This document shows positions 56,287 to 64,000 of a DNA stretch of 64,000 bases, in pieces (positions within the stretch are counted from its first letter, which is position 1; the number at the start of each line of letters is the position of its first letter). The notes below the pieces were generated by a model. That model did no database searches. It had not been told where the DNA came from and saw nothing but the letters and a program-made list of their open reading frames with translations. Both the position numbers and the translations under genes were made by a program. This DNA comes from Actinomyces slackii (lineage in GTDB: Bacteria; Actinomycetota; Actinomycetes; Actinomycetales; Actinomycetaceae). The DNA lies in NCBI RefSeq assembly GCF_900637295.1, contig NZ_LR134363.1:1054001-1118000 (forward strand), read 5' to 3'.

Positions 56287-58854
56287 TCACTCGGTGGCGA
56301 TGGCGTCCAGGACCGGCATGCGCGAGGCGCGCAGCGCCGGCCACAGCGCCGCCATGACACCGACGACCACGGAGAGCACGAGCATCGCCACCAGCTGGCC
56401 CCAGGGGATGGACAGGGTGGTGAGCCCGTTGTCCTCCAGGACCTTGCGCAGGGCCGCGGCCAGCGCCACCCCGGCCGCCCCGCCCAGGACGGTGCCGTAC
56501 ACGGCGGTCAGCACCGACTCGATGACGATCGAGCCCCCCAGCTGGGACTTGCCCAGGCCGACGGCCCGCATGAGCCCGATCTCGCGGGTGCGCTCGGAGA
56601 CCGAGAGCACCAGGGTGTTGACGATGCCCAGCACGGCGATGACGATCGACAGCCCCAGCAGCCCGTAGACGATGGCCAGGGTCCGATTGACCTGCTGGCC
56701 CACCATGTCGGAGAGCTCCTCGGCGTTGGAGACGGAGTACTGGTAGGTGGGGGCCAGGATCTCCTCGGCCTTGTCCCGCACGGCGCCGGCGTCGGCCCCC
56801 TCCTCCAGGGTCAGCAGCATGCCGAGGGGCGTGTCCAGCACCTGGTCGGCCTCGGTGGGCGTGGTTCGCGTCCACGAGCCCACGCCGGCGGCCAGCTCGG
56901 GCGAGGTGTAGAAGTCCGCCCTGATGGCGTCGGGATCGACGACGGCGACCACGGTGGCCTGCACGGTGCCCAGCGGCCCGGTCAGGGTGACCGTGTCCCC
57001 CATCGTGGCGTCGACGTCCTCGCGCACCGCCACATGGGTGGCGTCCACGTCCTCCAGTGAGCCCTCGACGACCTTGAGGTCCATGGCCTTGTTGAAGGCC
57101 GCCGCGTTCATCACGATCGTGTTGGTGGTGGGCGCCTGGGTGCCGTCGGGCATCGTCGCCGCCACCATGTGGCCGGTGAAGCGCTCCGCCGTGGCCACGC
57201 CGTCGATCTGCTCGATCTCATCGGCCATCTCAGCGGGCATGACGGCGGTGCCCGTGCTCTGGACCGGCTGGATGACGAAGTCGGCCTTGAGCGAGGTGTT
57301 GATGGCATCCGCGGTGGAGGTCTGCATGGAGGCGGCCAGGGTGCCGCCGGCGCAGACCAGGGCCATGCCCACCATGAGCGCCCCCGAGGTATTGGCCGTG
57401 CGCCGGGGGTTGTGGACGATGTTGCGCACCGCCAGGCGGCCCGAGGGCCGGATGAGGCGCAGGGGCAGGCCGATCAGGCTGACGATGGGACGGGCCAGGA
57501 CGGGGGAGAGCACGAGCAGGCCCAGGATCACCCCGGCGGCCCCCAGGCCCAGGATGAGCCTGCGCTGATCGATGCCCTCGTTGACCCAGGCCGCCGCCAC
57601 GCCGGCGATCCCCGCGGCCAGGAGCAGGCCGCCGAGCACCGTGCGCAGCACCAGGGACTTCTCCCTGGCCCCTCCGGCGTCGCGCATGGCCTCCACCGGG
57701 TGGGTCATCGCGGCGTCGCGGGCCGGCAGGAGGGCGCCGACCACCGTCACCAGGACTCCCATGACCATGGAGGTCACGATGATGGTCGGGGTCATGGGCA
57801 CGCCGCTGTCCAGGGGCATGCCGGCCGCCTCCAGCAGGGCCACGATCCCCTGGAGCAGGCCCGCCCCCACCACGAGGCCCAGGGCTGATCCGATGATGCC
57901 GATGACCAGGGCCTGGAGGAAGACGGTGCCGAACACGGAGGACGGCGATGCTCCCACCGCCCGCAGCAGGGCGAACTCCCGCACGCGCTGGCGCACGCTC
58001 ATGGCGAAGGAGTTCATGATGATGAAGGAGCCCACGAACATGGCCACGACCACGAAGACCAGCAGGAAGGTCTGGACGAAGCCCAGGACCTGCTCGATGG
58101 GCTTGTTGTTCTCCTTGATCATCTCGGCCTTGGTCATGACCCGGGTGCTGTCGGGCATGGCCTGGGCCAGGCGATCCTTGACGGCCTCGACGTCGGCGCC
58201 GTCCTCCACGTTGACCGAGATGCTGGTGACCTTGCCGTCGGGCGCGGCCAGGGGCATGAGCCAGTCGGCGTCCATGTGGATGACGGTGGCCCCGGCCATG
58301 GAGGTGCCGTAGTTGAACTCGCCGACGACGGTGACCTCGGTGGGCTGGCCCTGGACGACCACATGAGTGGTGTCCCCGACCTTCAGGCCCGAGCGCTCCA
58401 TGGCCCCCGATTCCAGGGCGATCTCACTGCCGCCCTTGGGGCGCTTGCCCGCCACCCAGGTCATGTCCGTCTCCTCGTCGTCGAGGGAGATGATGAGCGT
58501 GGGGGCGCCCGACGTGGTCACCGGGGTGTCGTCGGCGCCAACGAGGACGCCCATGACGGAGGCGCCGGCGTGGGCGGTGGTGACCCCCTCGACCTGCTTG
58601 GCCTCATCGGCCAGGGAGCTGTCGATCCGCTCGGTGATGACCGCGGTGGTGTCCTCGGTGCCCTCGATCGGCTTGCCGGTGACGTAGAGGTCGGAGGTGA
58701 CGGTCGAGGACAGCAGGGAGGAGAAGGTGTCGGATAGGACCGCCCTGAGCGCCAGGGTGCCCGAGAGGAAGGCGATGCCCAGCACGACGGCGATGGTGGT
58801 CAGGAGGAACTGCTTGAAATGCGCGCGAATGGAGCGCAGGGCGACTTTGAGCAT
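56287..58854 (-). CDS. ABC transporter permease, FtsX/MacB-like
   Basis: An 855-residue permease with an N-terminal TM (LLTTIAVVLGIAFLSGTL), an extracytoplasmic MacB_PCD-type domain, four TM helices in the first FtsX block (about 255-430), a second TM cluster and periplasmic domain, and a final FtsX block (VNRTLAIVYGLLGLSIVIAVLGIVNTLVLSVSERTREIGLMRAVGL) near 740-850. The double FtsX arrangement is typical of lipoprotein- or peptide-handling ABC systems, and sequences such as SVRQRVREFALLRAVGAS are diagnostic. The ATPase gene lies 3 bp upstream. Substrate unknown. Confidence 0.93.
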   Translation of the reverse strand: MLKVALRSIRAHFKQFLLTTIAVVLGIAFLSGTLALRAVLSDTFSSLLSSTVTSDLYVTGKPIEGTEDTTAVITERIDSSLADEAKQVEGVTTAHAGASVMGVLVGADDTPVTTSGAPTLIISLDDEETDMTWVAGKRPKGGSEIALESGAMERSGLKVGDTTHVVVQGQPTEVTVVGEFNYGTSMAGATVIHMDADWLMPLAAPDGKVTSISVNVEDGADVEAVKDRLAQAMPDSTRVMTKAEMIKENNKPIEQVLGFVQTFLLVFVVVAMFVGSFIIMNSFAMSVRQRVREFALLRAVGASPSSVFGTVFLQALVIGIIGSALGLVVGAGLLQGIVALLEAAGMPLDSGVPMTPTIIVTSMVMGVLVTVVGALLPARDAAMTHPVEAMRDAGGAREKSLVLRTVLGGLLLAAGIAGVAAAWVNEGIDQRRLILGLGAAGVILGLLVLSPVLARPIVSLIGLPLRLIRPSGRLAVRNIVHNPRRTANTSGALMVGMALVCAGGTLAASMQTSTADAINTSLKADFVIQPVQSTGTAVMPAEMADEIEQIDGVATAERFTGHMVAATMPDGTQAPTTNTIVMNAAAFNKAMDLKVVEGSLEDVDATHVAVREDVDATMGDTVTLTGPLGTVQATVVAVVDPDAIRADFYTSPELAAGVGSWTRTTPTEADQVLDTPLGMLLTLEEGADAGAVRDKAEEILAPTYQYSVSNAEELSDMVGQQVNRTLAIVYGLLGLSIVIAVLGIVNTLVLSVSERTREIGLMRAVGLGKSQLGGSIVIESVLTAVYGTVLGGAAGVALAAALRKVLEDNGLTTLSIPWGQLVAMLVLSVVVGVMAALWPALRASRMPVLDAIATE

Positions 58855-58857
58855 GCC

Positions 58858-59706
58858 TCAGGCCTCCGCTCCGGTGGGTGCCGGGGTGGAGCGAGCCGCG
58901 TGGGCGGCCTCGCTCTCCCCGCTCAACTCGCGCAGGGCGTCCAGGACGCGGTCGGTGCTGGGGGCGGGCAGCTCGGCGGCCACATGGCCGTCGCGCAGGA
59001 AGATGACGGTGTCCGCCCAGGCGGCCGCATCCGGCTCGTGGGTGACCATGACGACGCTCTGGCCGAGCTCGTCGACGCTGCGGCGCAGGATGGACAGGAC
59101 CTGCTCGGTGGAGTGGGAGTCCAGGTTGCCGGTGGGCTCGTCGGCGAAGACGACGGCGGGGGCGCCCACCAGGGCGCGGGCGCAGGCCACGCGCTGGACC
59201 TGGCCGCCGGAGAGCTCGGCGGGGCGGTGGCTCAGGCGGTCGGCCAGGCCGACGGCGTTGATCACCTGCTCGAAGCGCGCCTTGTCCACCTTGGTGCGCG
59301 CGATGTCCAGGGGAAGGGTGATGTTCTCGGCGGCCGTCAGGGTGGGGACGAGGTTGAAGGACTGGAAGATGAAGCCGACGCGCTTGCGGCGCAGCTTGGT
59401 CAGGCGGCGCTGGCTCATGGAGGAGATCTCATCGCCGTCGAGGTGGACGGTGCCCGAGGTGACGGCGTCCAGACCGGCCAGGCAGTGCATGAGGGTGGAC
59501 TTCCCGGAGCCGGAGGGGCCCATGATGGCGGTGAAGCGGGCACGGGCGATATCGACGTCGACCCTGTCCAGCGCGGCCACGGCGCCGGATCCCTTGCCGT
59601 AGACCTTGGACAGCGCTCGGGCGGACAGGACGGGGTCGGCGACCGGCTGATGAGGCCGGAGCAGGCTGTGTCCGGTGGGGCGAGTGGGAACTGCGTGTGT
59701 GCTCAT
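58858..59706 (-). CDS. ABC transporter ATP-binding protein (MacB/LolD-like)
   Basis: A 282-residue ATPase partner of the FtsX-type permease. It has Walker A GPSGSGKST, the Q-loop FIFQSFNLVPTLTAAENI, signature LSGGQVQR, Walker B VVFADEPTGNLD and H-loop THEPD. The C-terminal tail is low complexity. No Shine-Dalgarno precedes ATG 59706; AACGCT, 6 nt upstream, may be a weak -10 box for a leaderless start. Confidence 0.94.
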   Translation of the reverse strand: MSTHAVPTRPTGHSLLRPHQPVADPVLSARALSKVYGKGSGAVAALDRVDVDIARARFTAIMGPSGSGKSTLMHCLAGLDAVTSGTVHLDGDEISSMSQRRLTKLRRKRVGFIFQSFNLVPTLTAAENITLPLDIARTKVDKARFEQVINAVGLADRLSHRPAELSGGQVQRVACARALVGAPAVVFADEPTGNLDSHSTEQVLSILRRSVDELGQSVVMVTHEPDAAAWADTVIFLRDGHVAAELPAPSTDRVLDALRELSGESEAAHAARSTPAPTGAEA

Positions 59707-59814
59707 GGGGAGAGCGTTCCAGGCATGTATCGCCGATCACTCCTCCGCACGGATGAAGTCAGGGCCGGCAGCCATGGGGGGAAACCCTGATGGGCGCCTC
59801 GGGGGTGCCGTGCT

Positions 59815-59876
59815 GGGAGCCCCCGCGTTTGGGAGCCCCCGCGTTTGGGAGCCCCCGCGTTTGGGAGCCCCCGAGT
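59815..59876. repeat. 16-bp tandem repeat, three full copies plus a partial
   Basis: GGGAGCCCCCGCGTTT is repeated without variation three times from 59815, followed by a 10-bp partial copy. It lies in the noncoding gap between the divergent starts of the ABC ATPase and the metallopeptidase end. Confidence 0.9.
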
Positions 59877-59919
59877 GGGGCAGGGTGGGACGGTGGGGCT
59901 CGGCGGGCCGGTGGGTCGC

Positions 59920-60318
59920 TCAGTCCCAGCCCAGTTCGTGAAGGCGCGCGTCGTCGATCCCGAAGTGGTGGGCGACCTCGTGGATGACGGTCACCGCGAT
60001 CTGGTCCACCAGCTCCTCGCGGGTGGCGCACCAGCGCTGGAGAGGGCCGCGGAACACGAGGATCCGGTCCGGCAGGGCCAGGGACCAGCTGTCATCGCGC
60101 TGTGTCAGGGGGGTGCCGTCATAGAGGCCCAGGAGCGTGGGCAGGCCCTGCTCGTCATAGTCCTCCTCGCGCAGCATGTCCGCATCCGGCTCCTCCTGGA
60201 CCAGGACGACGACGTTGTCCATGGCCTCGGCCAGGTCCTCGGGGATGAGGTCGAGGCCATCGGCCACGGCCTCCTCGAACTCCTGGAGGGACAGGGCGGA
60301 CACCGGCTCCTGAGTCAT
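59920..60318 (-). CDS. Metallopeptidase family protein (zincin-like)
   Basis: A 132-residue zincin-fold protein of the small DUF1025-like metallopeptidase family. The zinc motif HEVAHH sits near residue 112, followed by FGIDDARLHELGW. Family hallmarks SLQEFEEAVADGLDLIPEDLAEAMDNVVVLVQEEPD and GLPTLLGLYDGTPLTQRD are present. It is a cytoplasmic candidate protease; no substrate is known. A CAGGCT box 6 nt before ATG 60318 (minus strand) may be another leaderless -10. Confidence 0.9.
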   Translation of the reverse strand: MTQEPVSALSLQEFEEAVADGLDLIPEDLAEAMDNVVVLVQEEPDADMLREEDYDEQGLPTLLGLYDGTPLTQRDDSWSLALPDRILVFRGPLQRWCATREELVDQIAVTVIHEVAHHFGIDDARLHELGWD

Positions 60319-60551
60319 GGCTCAAGCCTGCCACAGGGGGCGTGGTCGCCCACGGCCGGGGCGCGGTGCTCGGCGGGCTCTCAGGGGGATTCGCGCACCG
60401 GCTGGTGCACTGTGCAGCCGCCTTGGGGAACCGCAGTCCCGTTCGATGGCCGAGGGGCGGGTCGGGTCGCTACGATCTGGGGTGTCATGGTGGTCCATGT
60501 CTCTTCAGGCGGGATGCGGACCCATGCTCACGCACTTCTGGGAAGGCCCTC

Positions 60552-62927
60552 ATGGATCCCCTGCAGCTCATGATGGAGGCGAGTCGGGCAGACCATGCCT
60601 GCGCCGCGCAGACCACGGACGAGGCGCTGCAGGCGGCCATCGCCCGGAACCGTCCGGATCTGCGTGCCGCGCTCGCGGCCAATCCCGCGGTTCACGGCGA
60701 TCTGCTCGACTGGCTGGCGGGCCTGGGCTCCCCGGCGGTTGACGCCGCCCTGGCGGCGAGGGGCGTGCCTGGCACCGGGGGCGACGCTGACCCGGAGTCC
60801 TCGGACTCGACGAGCGAGTCCGAGGGTGGGGCTGAGGGCAGCGGAGAGGACAGCGCCGAGGAGGCCGATGTCGAGGACAGCGCCGAGGACCCAGTCGAGG
60901 AGTCGGCTGATGCCGAGTCCGAGGGTGAGGGCGAGTCGGTTGCTGGAGAGGCTGAGGATTCCTCTGGTGAGGACTCCCACGACGAGACTGCCGAGGAGAG
61001 CGCTGAAGGCGCGCCCGAGCAGTCGGCTGACACTGAGCCCGACGCCGAGTCTGAGTCGGACTCGGAGGAGGACCCTTCTGCTGAAGATTCTCGGGAAGAG
61101 GGTGCTGAGGAGGGCGCCGGGGTGCTGACTGACAGCGAGCCTGCTGACGCTGAGCCCGAGCCCGAGACCGAGGACAGCGCTGAAGGCGCAGCCGAGGAGT
61201 CGGCTGATGATGAGCCTGAGGGTGAGCCTGAGGCGGATTCGGATGAGGACTCCCACGACGAGACTGTCGAGGATAGCGCTGAGGGCGAGCCCGCTGCTGA
61301 GGAGGCTGGTGTGGAGTCCGAGGACGAGGGCGAGCCTGCTGCCGATGAGGCTGAGGATTCCTCTGGTGAGGACTCCCACGACGAGACTGTCGAGGATAGC
61401 GCTGAAGGCGCAGCCGAGGAGTCGGCTGATGATGAGTCTGAGGGTGAGCCTGAGGCGGATTCGGATGAGGACTCCCACGAGGCGGACTCCGAGGAGGGTG
61501 TCGAGGCGCCGGCTGACGCTCAGCCCGAGGACGAGCCTGCTGCTGATGAGGCTGAGGATTCCTCTGCTGGGGACTCTCACGACGAGACTGCCGAGGATGA
61601 CGCCGACACGGCCGTCGTGGCCGCGGTGGACCCGGAGGAGTCCGATGCGGGCGAATCCGAGGACGAATCCGATGACGATGAGTCGGATGACGACCCGCCG
61701 GTGGCTCCTCCGCCGTCGGCCGAGGACATTGCCGCATGGGCCGATACCCCCAGCGGGGCTCTCGGCTACATCGGGGATGTCTCCCCGGCGGTCTACGCCT
61801 CGGCCAGCAGCGCCCCTCAGTACTACGACCAGGGCCAGCAGCCCTACGCCCCCGCCTATGTGGCCGTCCCGCAGCCATCGCCAAGCCCTCAGCCGAGTTC
61901 GAGCTCCTCCCAGAAGCACCTCATGGTGGTCATCGTCGTCCTGCTCATGGTCATCGTCGGGGGAGGCGGCGCCTGGCTGGGGAGCGCCTACCTGGGCGAT
62001 CGGGGTGATGACACCGCCTCAGACTCCCAGAGCAGTGCGGGATCCGATGGTGCGTCGTCGGGCGCGGAGCCCATGCCGGCCAGCTCCGTCACCATTGACG
62101 AGACCGTCCAGGCCTGCGACACAGCGCCCACCATCACCCCGACCTCTCTGTCCGAGTCCGACCAAGGACTGCAGATGAAGGCCACCGTGACCACCGCCTG
62201 CGCGGAGGGGGACTTCCTGGCGGGGGTGACGGATCAGATCATGGTCTACGGGCCCGCCAATGTGCGGGGCGACGGAGACCCCGATTTCCTGGTCGCCTCG
62301 GGCCAGTTCGACTTCTCCAGCAAGCCCCTGCTCATCCCGGCCGACGGCGTCACCCTCACGCTGCGCTTCGGCGGTCAGCACTACTACCGCGCGGCCGCGG
62401 ACATGAACGCCGCCTCCCTGGTGGTCACCACCGAGCCGGACCGCAGCGCCGGGACATCCCTTGAGCCGCAGGGCTCGAGCATCACCGGCTCCGTGGTGCA
62501 GGCCGCCGAGCAGAGCGACGCCGTGCTCGCGGTCCAGGAGGAGAGCGCCGCCGGCAAGGCGCTTCGCTGGTACGCCGACCGCGACCAGGCCGTCGTGACC
62601 AGCGATCTCTCCGGCAAGTGGACGCCCCAGCTGTCCTCCAAGCGGCCCGGCCTGTACGCCGAGGGCATCACCTGGGACAACCGCAGCACGCTGCAGGAGT
62701 TCCTCACCACGCGCCAGACCAACTCCTCGGCAAGGCTGGTCTACAGCGATGACTGGCCGGTCTTCGATCCCGGCGGCGGTTGGTGGGTGACGCTGGAGGG
62801 CACCGCCTTCGGCTCCTCGGATGCCGCCAACGCCTGGTGCGACACCCAGGGCTACGACGCCGACCACTGCTTCGCCAAGCGCATGGGGACCAGCGGGACC
62901 CCGGAGGGGACCACCAAGCTGCGCTGA
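60552..62927 (+). CDS. Variant-LRR protein with acidic repeat tract, TM and extracytoplasmic domain
   Basis: A 791-residue protein. The N-terminal ~65 residues (SRADHACAAQTTDEALQAAIARNRPDLRAALAANP; GDLLDWLAGLGSPAVDAALAARG) match the variant leucine-rich-repeat domain found in Actinomyces proteins. Residues about 75-385 are an Asp/Glu/Ser-rich, nearly charge-pure acidic tract built from repeated EDSxxEDSHDET units. A Pro-rich segment follows, then one TM (about 455-477, LMVVIVVLLMVIVGGGGAWLGSAYL) and an extracytoplasmic domain of about 310 residues with two Cys pairs (QACDTAP/TTACAEG and NAWCDTQGYDADHCF). GGAAGG precedes ATG 60552. Function unknown. Confidence 0.8.
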   Translation: MDPLQLMMEASRADHACAAQTTDEALQAAIARNRPDLRAALAANPAVHGDLLDWLAGLGSPAVDAALAARGVPGTGGDADPESSDSTSESEGGAEGSGEDSAEEADVEDSAEDPVEESADAESEGEGESVAGEAEDSSGEDSHDETAEESAEGAPEQSADTEPDAESESDSEEDPSAEDSREEGAEEGAGVLTDSEPADAEPEPETEDSAEGAAEESADDEPEGEPEADSDEDSHDETVEDSAEGEPAAEEAGVESEDEGEPAADEAEDSSGEDSHDETVEDSAEGAAEESADDESEGEPEADSDEDSHEADSEEGVEAPADAQPEDEPAADEAEDSSAGDSHDETAEDDADTAVVAAVDPEESDAGESEDESDDDESDDDPPVAPPPSAEDIAAWADTPSGALGYIGDVSPAVYASASSAPQYYDQGQQPYAPAYVAVPQPSPSPQPSSSSSQKHLMVVIVVLLMVIVGGGGAWLGSAYLGDRGDDTASDSQSSAGSDGASSGAEPMPASSVTIDETVQACDTAPTITPTSLSESDQGLQMKATVTTACAEGDFLAGVTDQIMVYGPANVRGDGDPDFLVASGQFDFSSKPLLIPADGVTLTLRFGGQHYYRAAADMNAASLVVTTEPDRSAGTSLEPQGSSITGSVVQAAEQSDAVLAVQEESAAGKALRWYADRDQAVVTSDLSGKWTPQLSSKRPGLYAEGITWDNRSTLQEFLTTRQTNSSARLVYSDDWPVFDPGGGWWVTLEGTAFGSSDAANAWCDTQGYDADHCFAKRMGTSGTPEGTTKLR
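60951..61590 (+). repeat. DNA repeats coding the acidic tract
   Basis: A ~40-bp block (GCTGAGGATTCCTCTGGTGA and following) recurs almost exactly at 60951, 61350 and 61551; a second block with GACTCCCACGACGAGACTGT recurs near 61246, 61370 and elsewhere. Recombination could change tract length in frame. Confidence 0.85.
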
Positions 62928-62971
62928 GCCCGGCGCGCCCTGCTCCGGTGAGCGGTCCCTGGTCCTGGGAG

Positions 62972-63051
62972 GACGAGGGTCTGCGTATCGGACGAGGGTT
63001 TGCGTCATCCGACTGGGGGTAGCACAGGGGTGATTGACGCAAACCCTCGTC
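62972..63051. terminator. Inverted repeat with an extra direct copy between convergent genes
   Basis: GACGAGGGTTTGCGTCA (62991-63007) and its complement (63035-63051) form a 17-bp stem with a 27-nt loop. An imperfect direct copy, GACGAGGGTCTGCGT, begins at 62972. It may terminate both flanking genes. Confidence 0.7.
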
Positions 63052-63115
63052 GTCGACGCATATGCACGTTCGCGAGGCTTGGCGGCGGTGACCCCCGCCC
63101 TGTTCGCGCGAGCGC

Positions 63116-64000
63116 TTACGAGGGCTGGGTGGCCTTCAGCGCCAGGATGCGGCGGGCCGACTCATCGATCCGCGCGGCCAGGGCGGTGTCCTTCTTGGCG
63201 GCCTCGACAAGCGCCTTGGCCATGGGCGCGGCCAAGGAGGGCTCGGCCGAGGCCAGCACGAGGTCGCATCCGGCCCTGACGGCCAGGATGGCGCGCTCAC
63301 CGGGATCCCAGTCCTGGACCTGGGTGGCCGCGGAGACGTCATCGGTGATGACCACCCCGGTGAAGCCCATCTCCGTGCGCAGCATGTCGGTGACGATGGT
63401 CGAGGAGAAGACCGCGGGCGTGGAGTCATCGATGAGGGCGTAGACCGCCGAGGACATCATGATCACCTGCGCGCCGGCGGCGATGGCCTCGGCGAAGACC
63501 CCCACGGCGGCGTCCCCCGTGCGCGAGGTGCTGCGGTCGATGACATTGGCGGAGGTGTCCGTGTTGTCGGTGACCCGCCCCAGGCCCGGGAAGTGCTTGT
63601 AGGTGGGGATGACGCCGGCTGCCTGCATCCCCTCGGCGAAGGCGATGGCCTGGGATGAGGCGGTTGCGGCGTCGTGGCCGTACTCCCGGCCCCAGGCCCC
63701 GATGGGCCCGTTGTCCTTGGGGGAGGCGATATCCACCAGGTCGGCCACCGGCGCCAGGTTCATCGTCACCCCGGCCTCGGCCAGCTCCTGGCCCCACTGC
63801 TGGGCCGAGGCGAGGAGCTGGTCGCGGGACTGCTTGGACTGCTCCAGGGCCGAGGGGATCTGTGAGAAGCCGGAGCCGGAGAGGACCTGGACCTCGCCGC
63901 CCTCCTGGTCGGTGGCCACCAGCATGGGGCGGCCGCGCTCACCGGCCTGACCGGTGATCGAGGCGATGGTCTGTCCGATGGCCTGGCTGGAGGCCTGGGA
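63116..64000 (-). CDS. Glycoside hydrolase family 3 protein (NagZ-like), 5' end missing
   Basis: The C-terminal 294 residues of a GH3 N-terminal-domain enzyme; the frame is open to the right edge, so the start is outside the window. Beta-N-acetylhexosaminidase-type motifs are visible: MLVATDQEGGEVQVL, the KHFPGLGRV loop that supplies the acid/base His in NagZ enzymes, SSAVYALID and VVITDDVSAATQV with the nucleophile Asp. It would remove N-acetylglucosamine in cell-wall recycling. Single-domain architecture ending at ALKATQPS fits NagZ. Confidence 0.9.
   Translation of the reverse strand, partial: SQASSQAIGQTIASITGQAGERGRPMLVATDQEGGEVQVLSGSGFSQIPSALEQSKQSRDQLLASAQQWGQELAEAGVTMNLAPVADLVDIASPKDNGPIGAWGREYGHDAATASSQAIAFAEGMQAAGVIPTYKHFPGLGRVTDNTDTSANVIDRSTSRTGDAAVGVFAEAIAAGAQVIMMSSAVYALIDDSTPAVFSSTIVTDMLRTEMGFTGVVITDDVSAATQVQDWDPGERAILAVRAGCDLVLASAEPSLAAPMAKALVEAAKKDTALAARIDESARRILALKATQPS

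Noticed and set aside
59815-59876. CRISPR array
   Set aside because: The units are directly adjacent with no spacers, only 16 bp long, and no cas genes are present.

Overview
The window is a high-GC actinobacterial chromosome segment. The 16S rRNA gene, the gene orders (XPB helicase divergent from a Helicase_C_3-type protein; 5-FCL/glp/GNAT/sepX; sterol-carrier protein/purF/purM/DUF3073) and a LASTG-sorted surface protein fit the genus Actinomyces sensu stricto or a close relative. I cannot assign a species. Several genes look leaderless: a TANNNT -10 box lies 6-7 nt before the start codon. That is a normal actinobacterial habit, but it is unusually easy to see here.

Layout. 0-10.8 kb: XPB-type DNA repair helicase and its divergent partner, a DUF3027 protein, an NCS2 purine permease, a DtxR/IdeR-type metal regulator, a c-di-AMP (ydaO-type) riboswitch controlling a secreted NlpC/P60 hydrolase, and a tandem universal stress protein. 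10.8-15.8 kb: tRNA-Arg(CCT), then a 1,477-residue helicase-nuclease-like protein in which essentially every catalytic motif is replaced. 15.8-21.8 kb: MscL, a SAF-domain membrane protein, 5-formyltetrahydrofolate cyclo-ligase, then the gephyrin-like cell-division module glp/GNAT/sepX and tRNA-Ala(CGC). 21.8-26.1 kb: a 124-bp MITE-like inverted-repeat element, a tightly coupled four-gene operon (XRE-cupin regulator, B3/B4-domain protein, ABM-type monooxygenase, DapA-family lyase) whose promoter lies inside a perfect palindrome, and an unknown membrane-anchored protein.

26.4-32.4 kb: one complete rRNA operon (16S-23S-5S) with promoter, boxA-like leader, tRNA-free spacer, a long 23S processing stem and a terminator. 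32.5-39.1 kb: a cell-wall-anchored 5'-nucleotidase family protein and a fructose operon (DeoR regulator, 1-phosphofructokinase, PTS EIIABC). 39.1-42.1 kb: a sterol-carrier-family protein, a small AT-richer insertion holding a 5'-truncated gene remnant and a lipoprotein, and an RNB-family ribonuclease. 42.2-46.3 kb: a sugar-acid operon (DUF1537-type kinase, 3-hydroxyisobutyrate-type dehydrogenase, GntP permease), probably for threonate/erythronate-like acids. 46.3-49.6 kb: purF, purM and DUF3073. 49.8-52.3 kb: a three-gene membrane module (Holin-X family, an unknown helical protein, DUF3618) and a NaChBac-like ion channel. 52.4-59.7 kb: a heterodimeric ABC exporter with one degenerate ATPase half, and a MacB/FtsX-type transporter. 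59.9-64 kb: a zincin-like metallopeptidase, a variant-LRR protein with a long acidic repeat tract, and the 3' part of a GH3 (NagZ-like) hydrolase running off the right edge.

The best candidates for under-described biology are the pseudo-helicase/pseudo-Vsr protein, the XRE-B3/B4-ABM-DapA operon with its self-palindromic leaderless promoter, the 68-bp perfect palindrome downstream of the exporter operon, and the LRV/acidic-repeat transmembrane protein. No CRISPR array, prophage or intact insertion sequence was seen.
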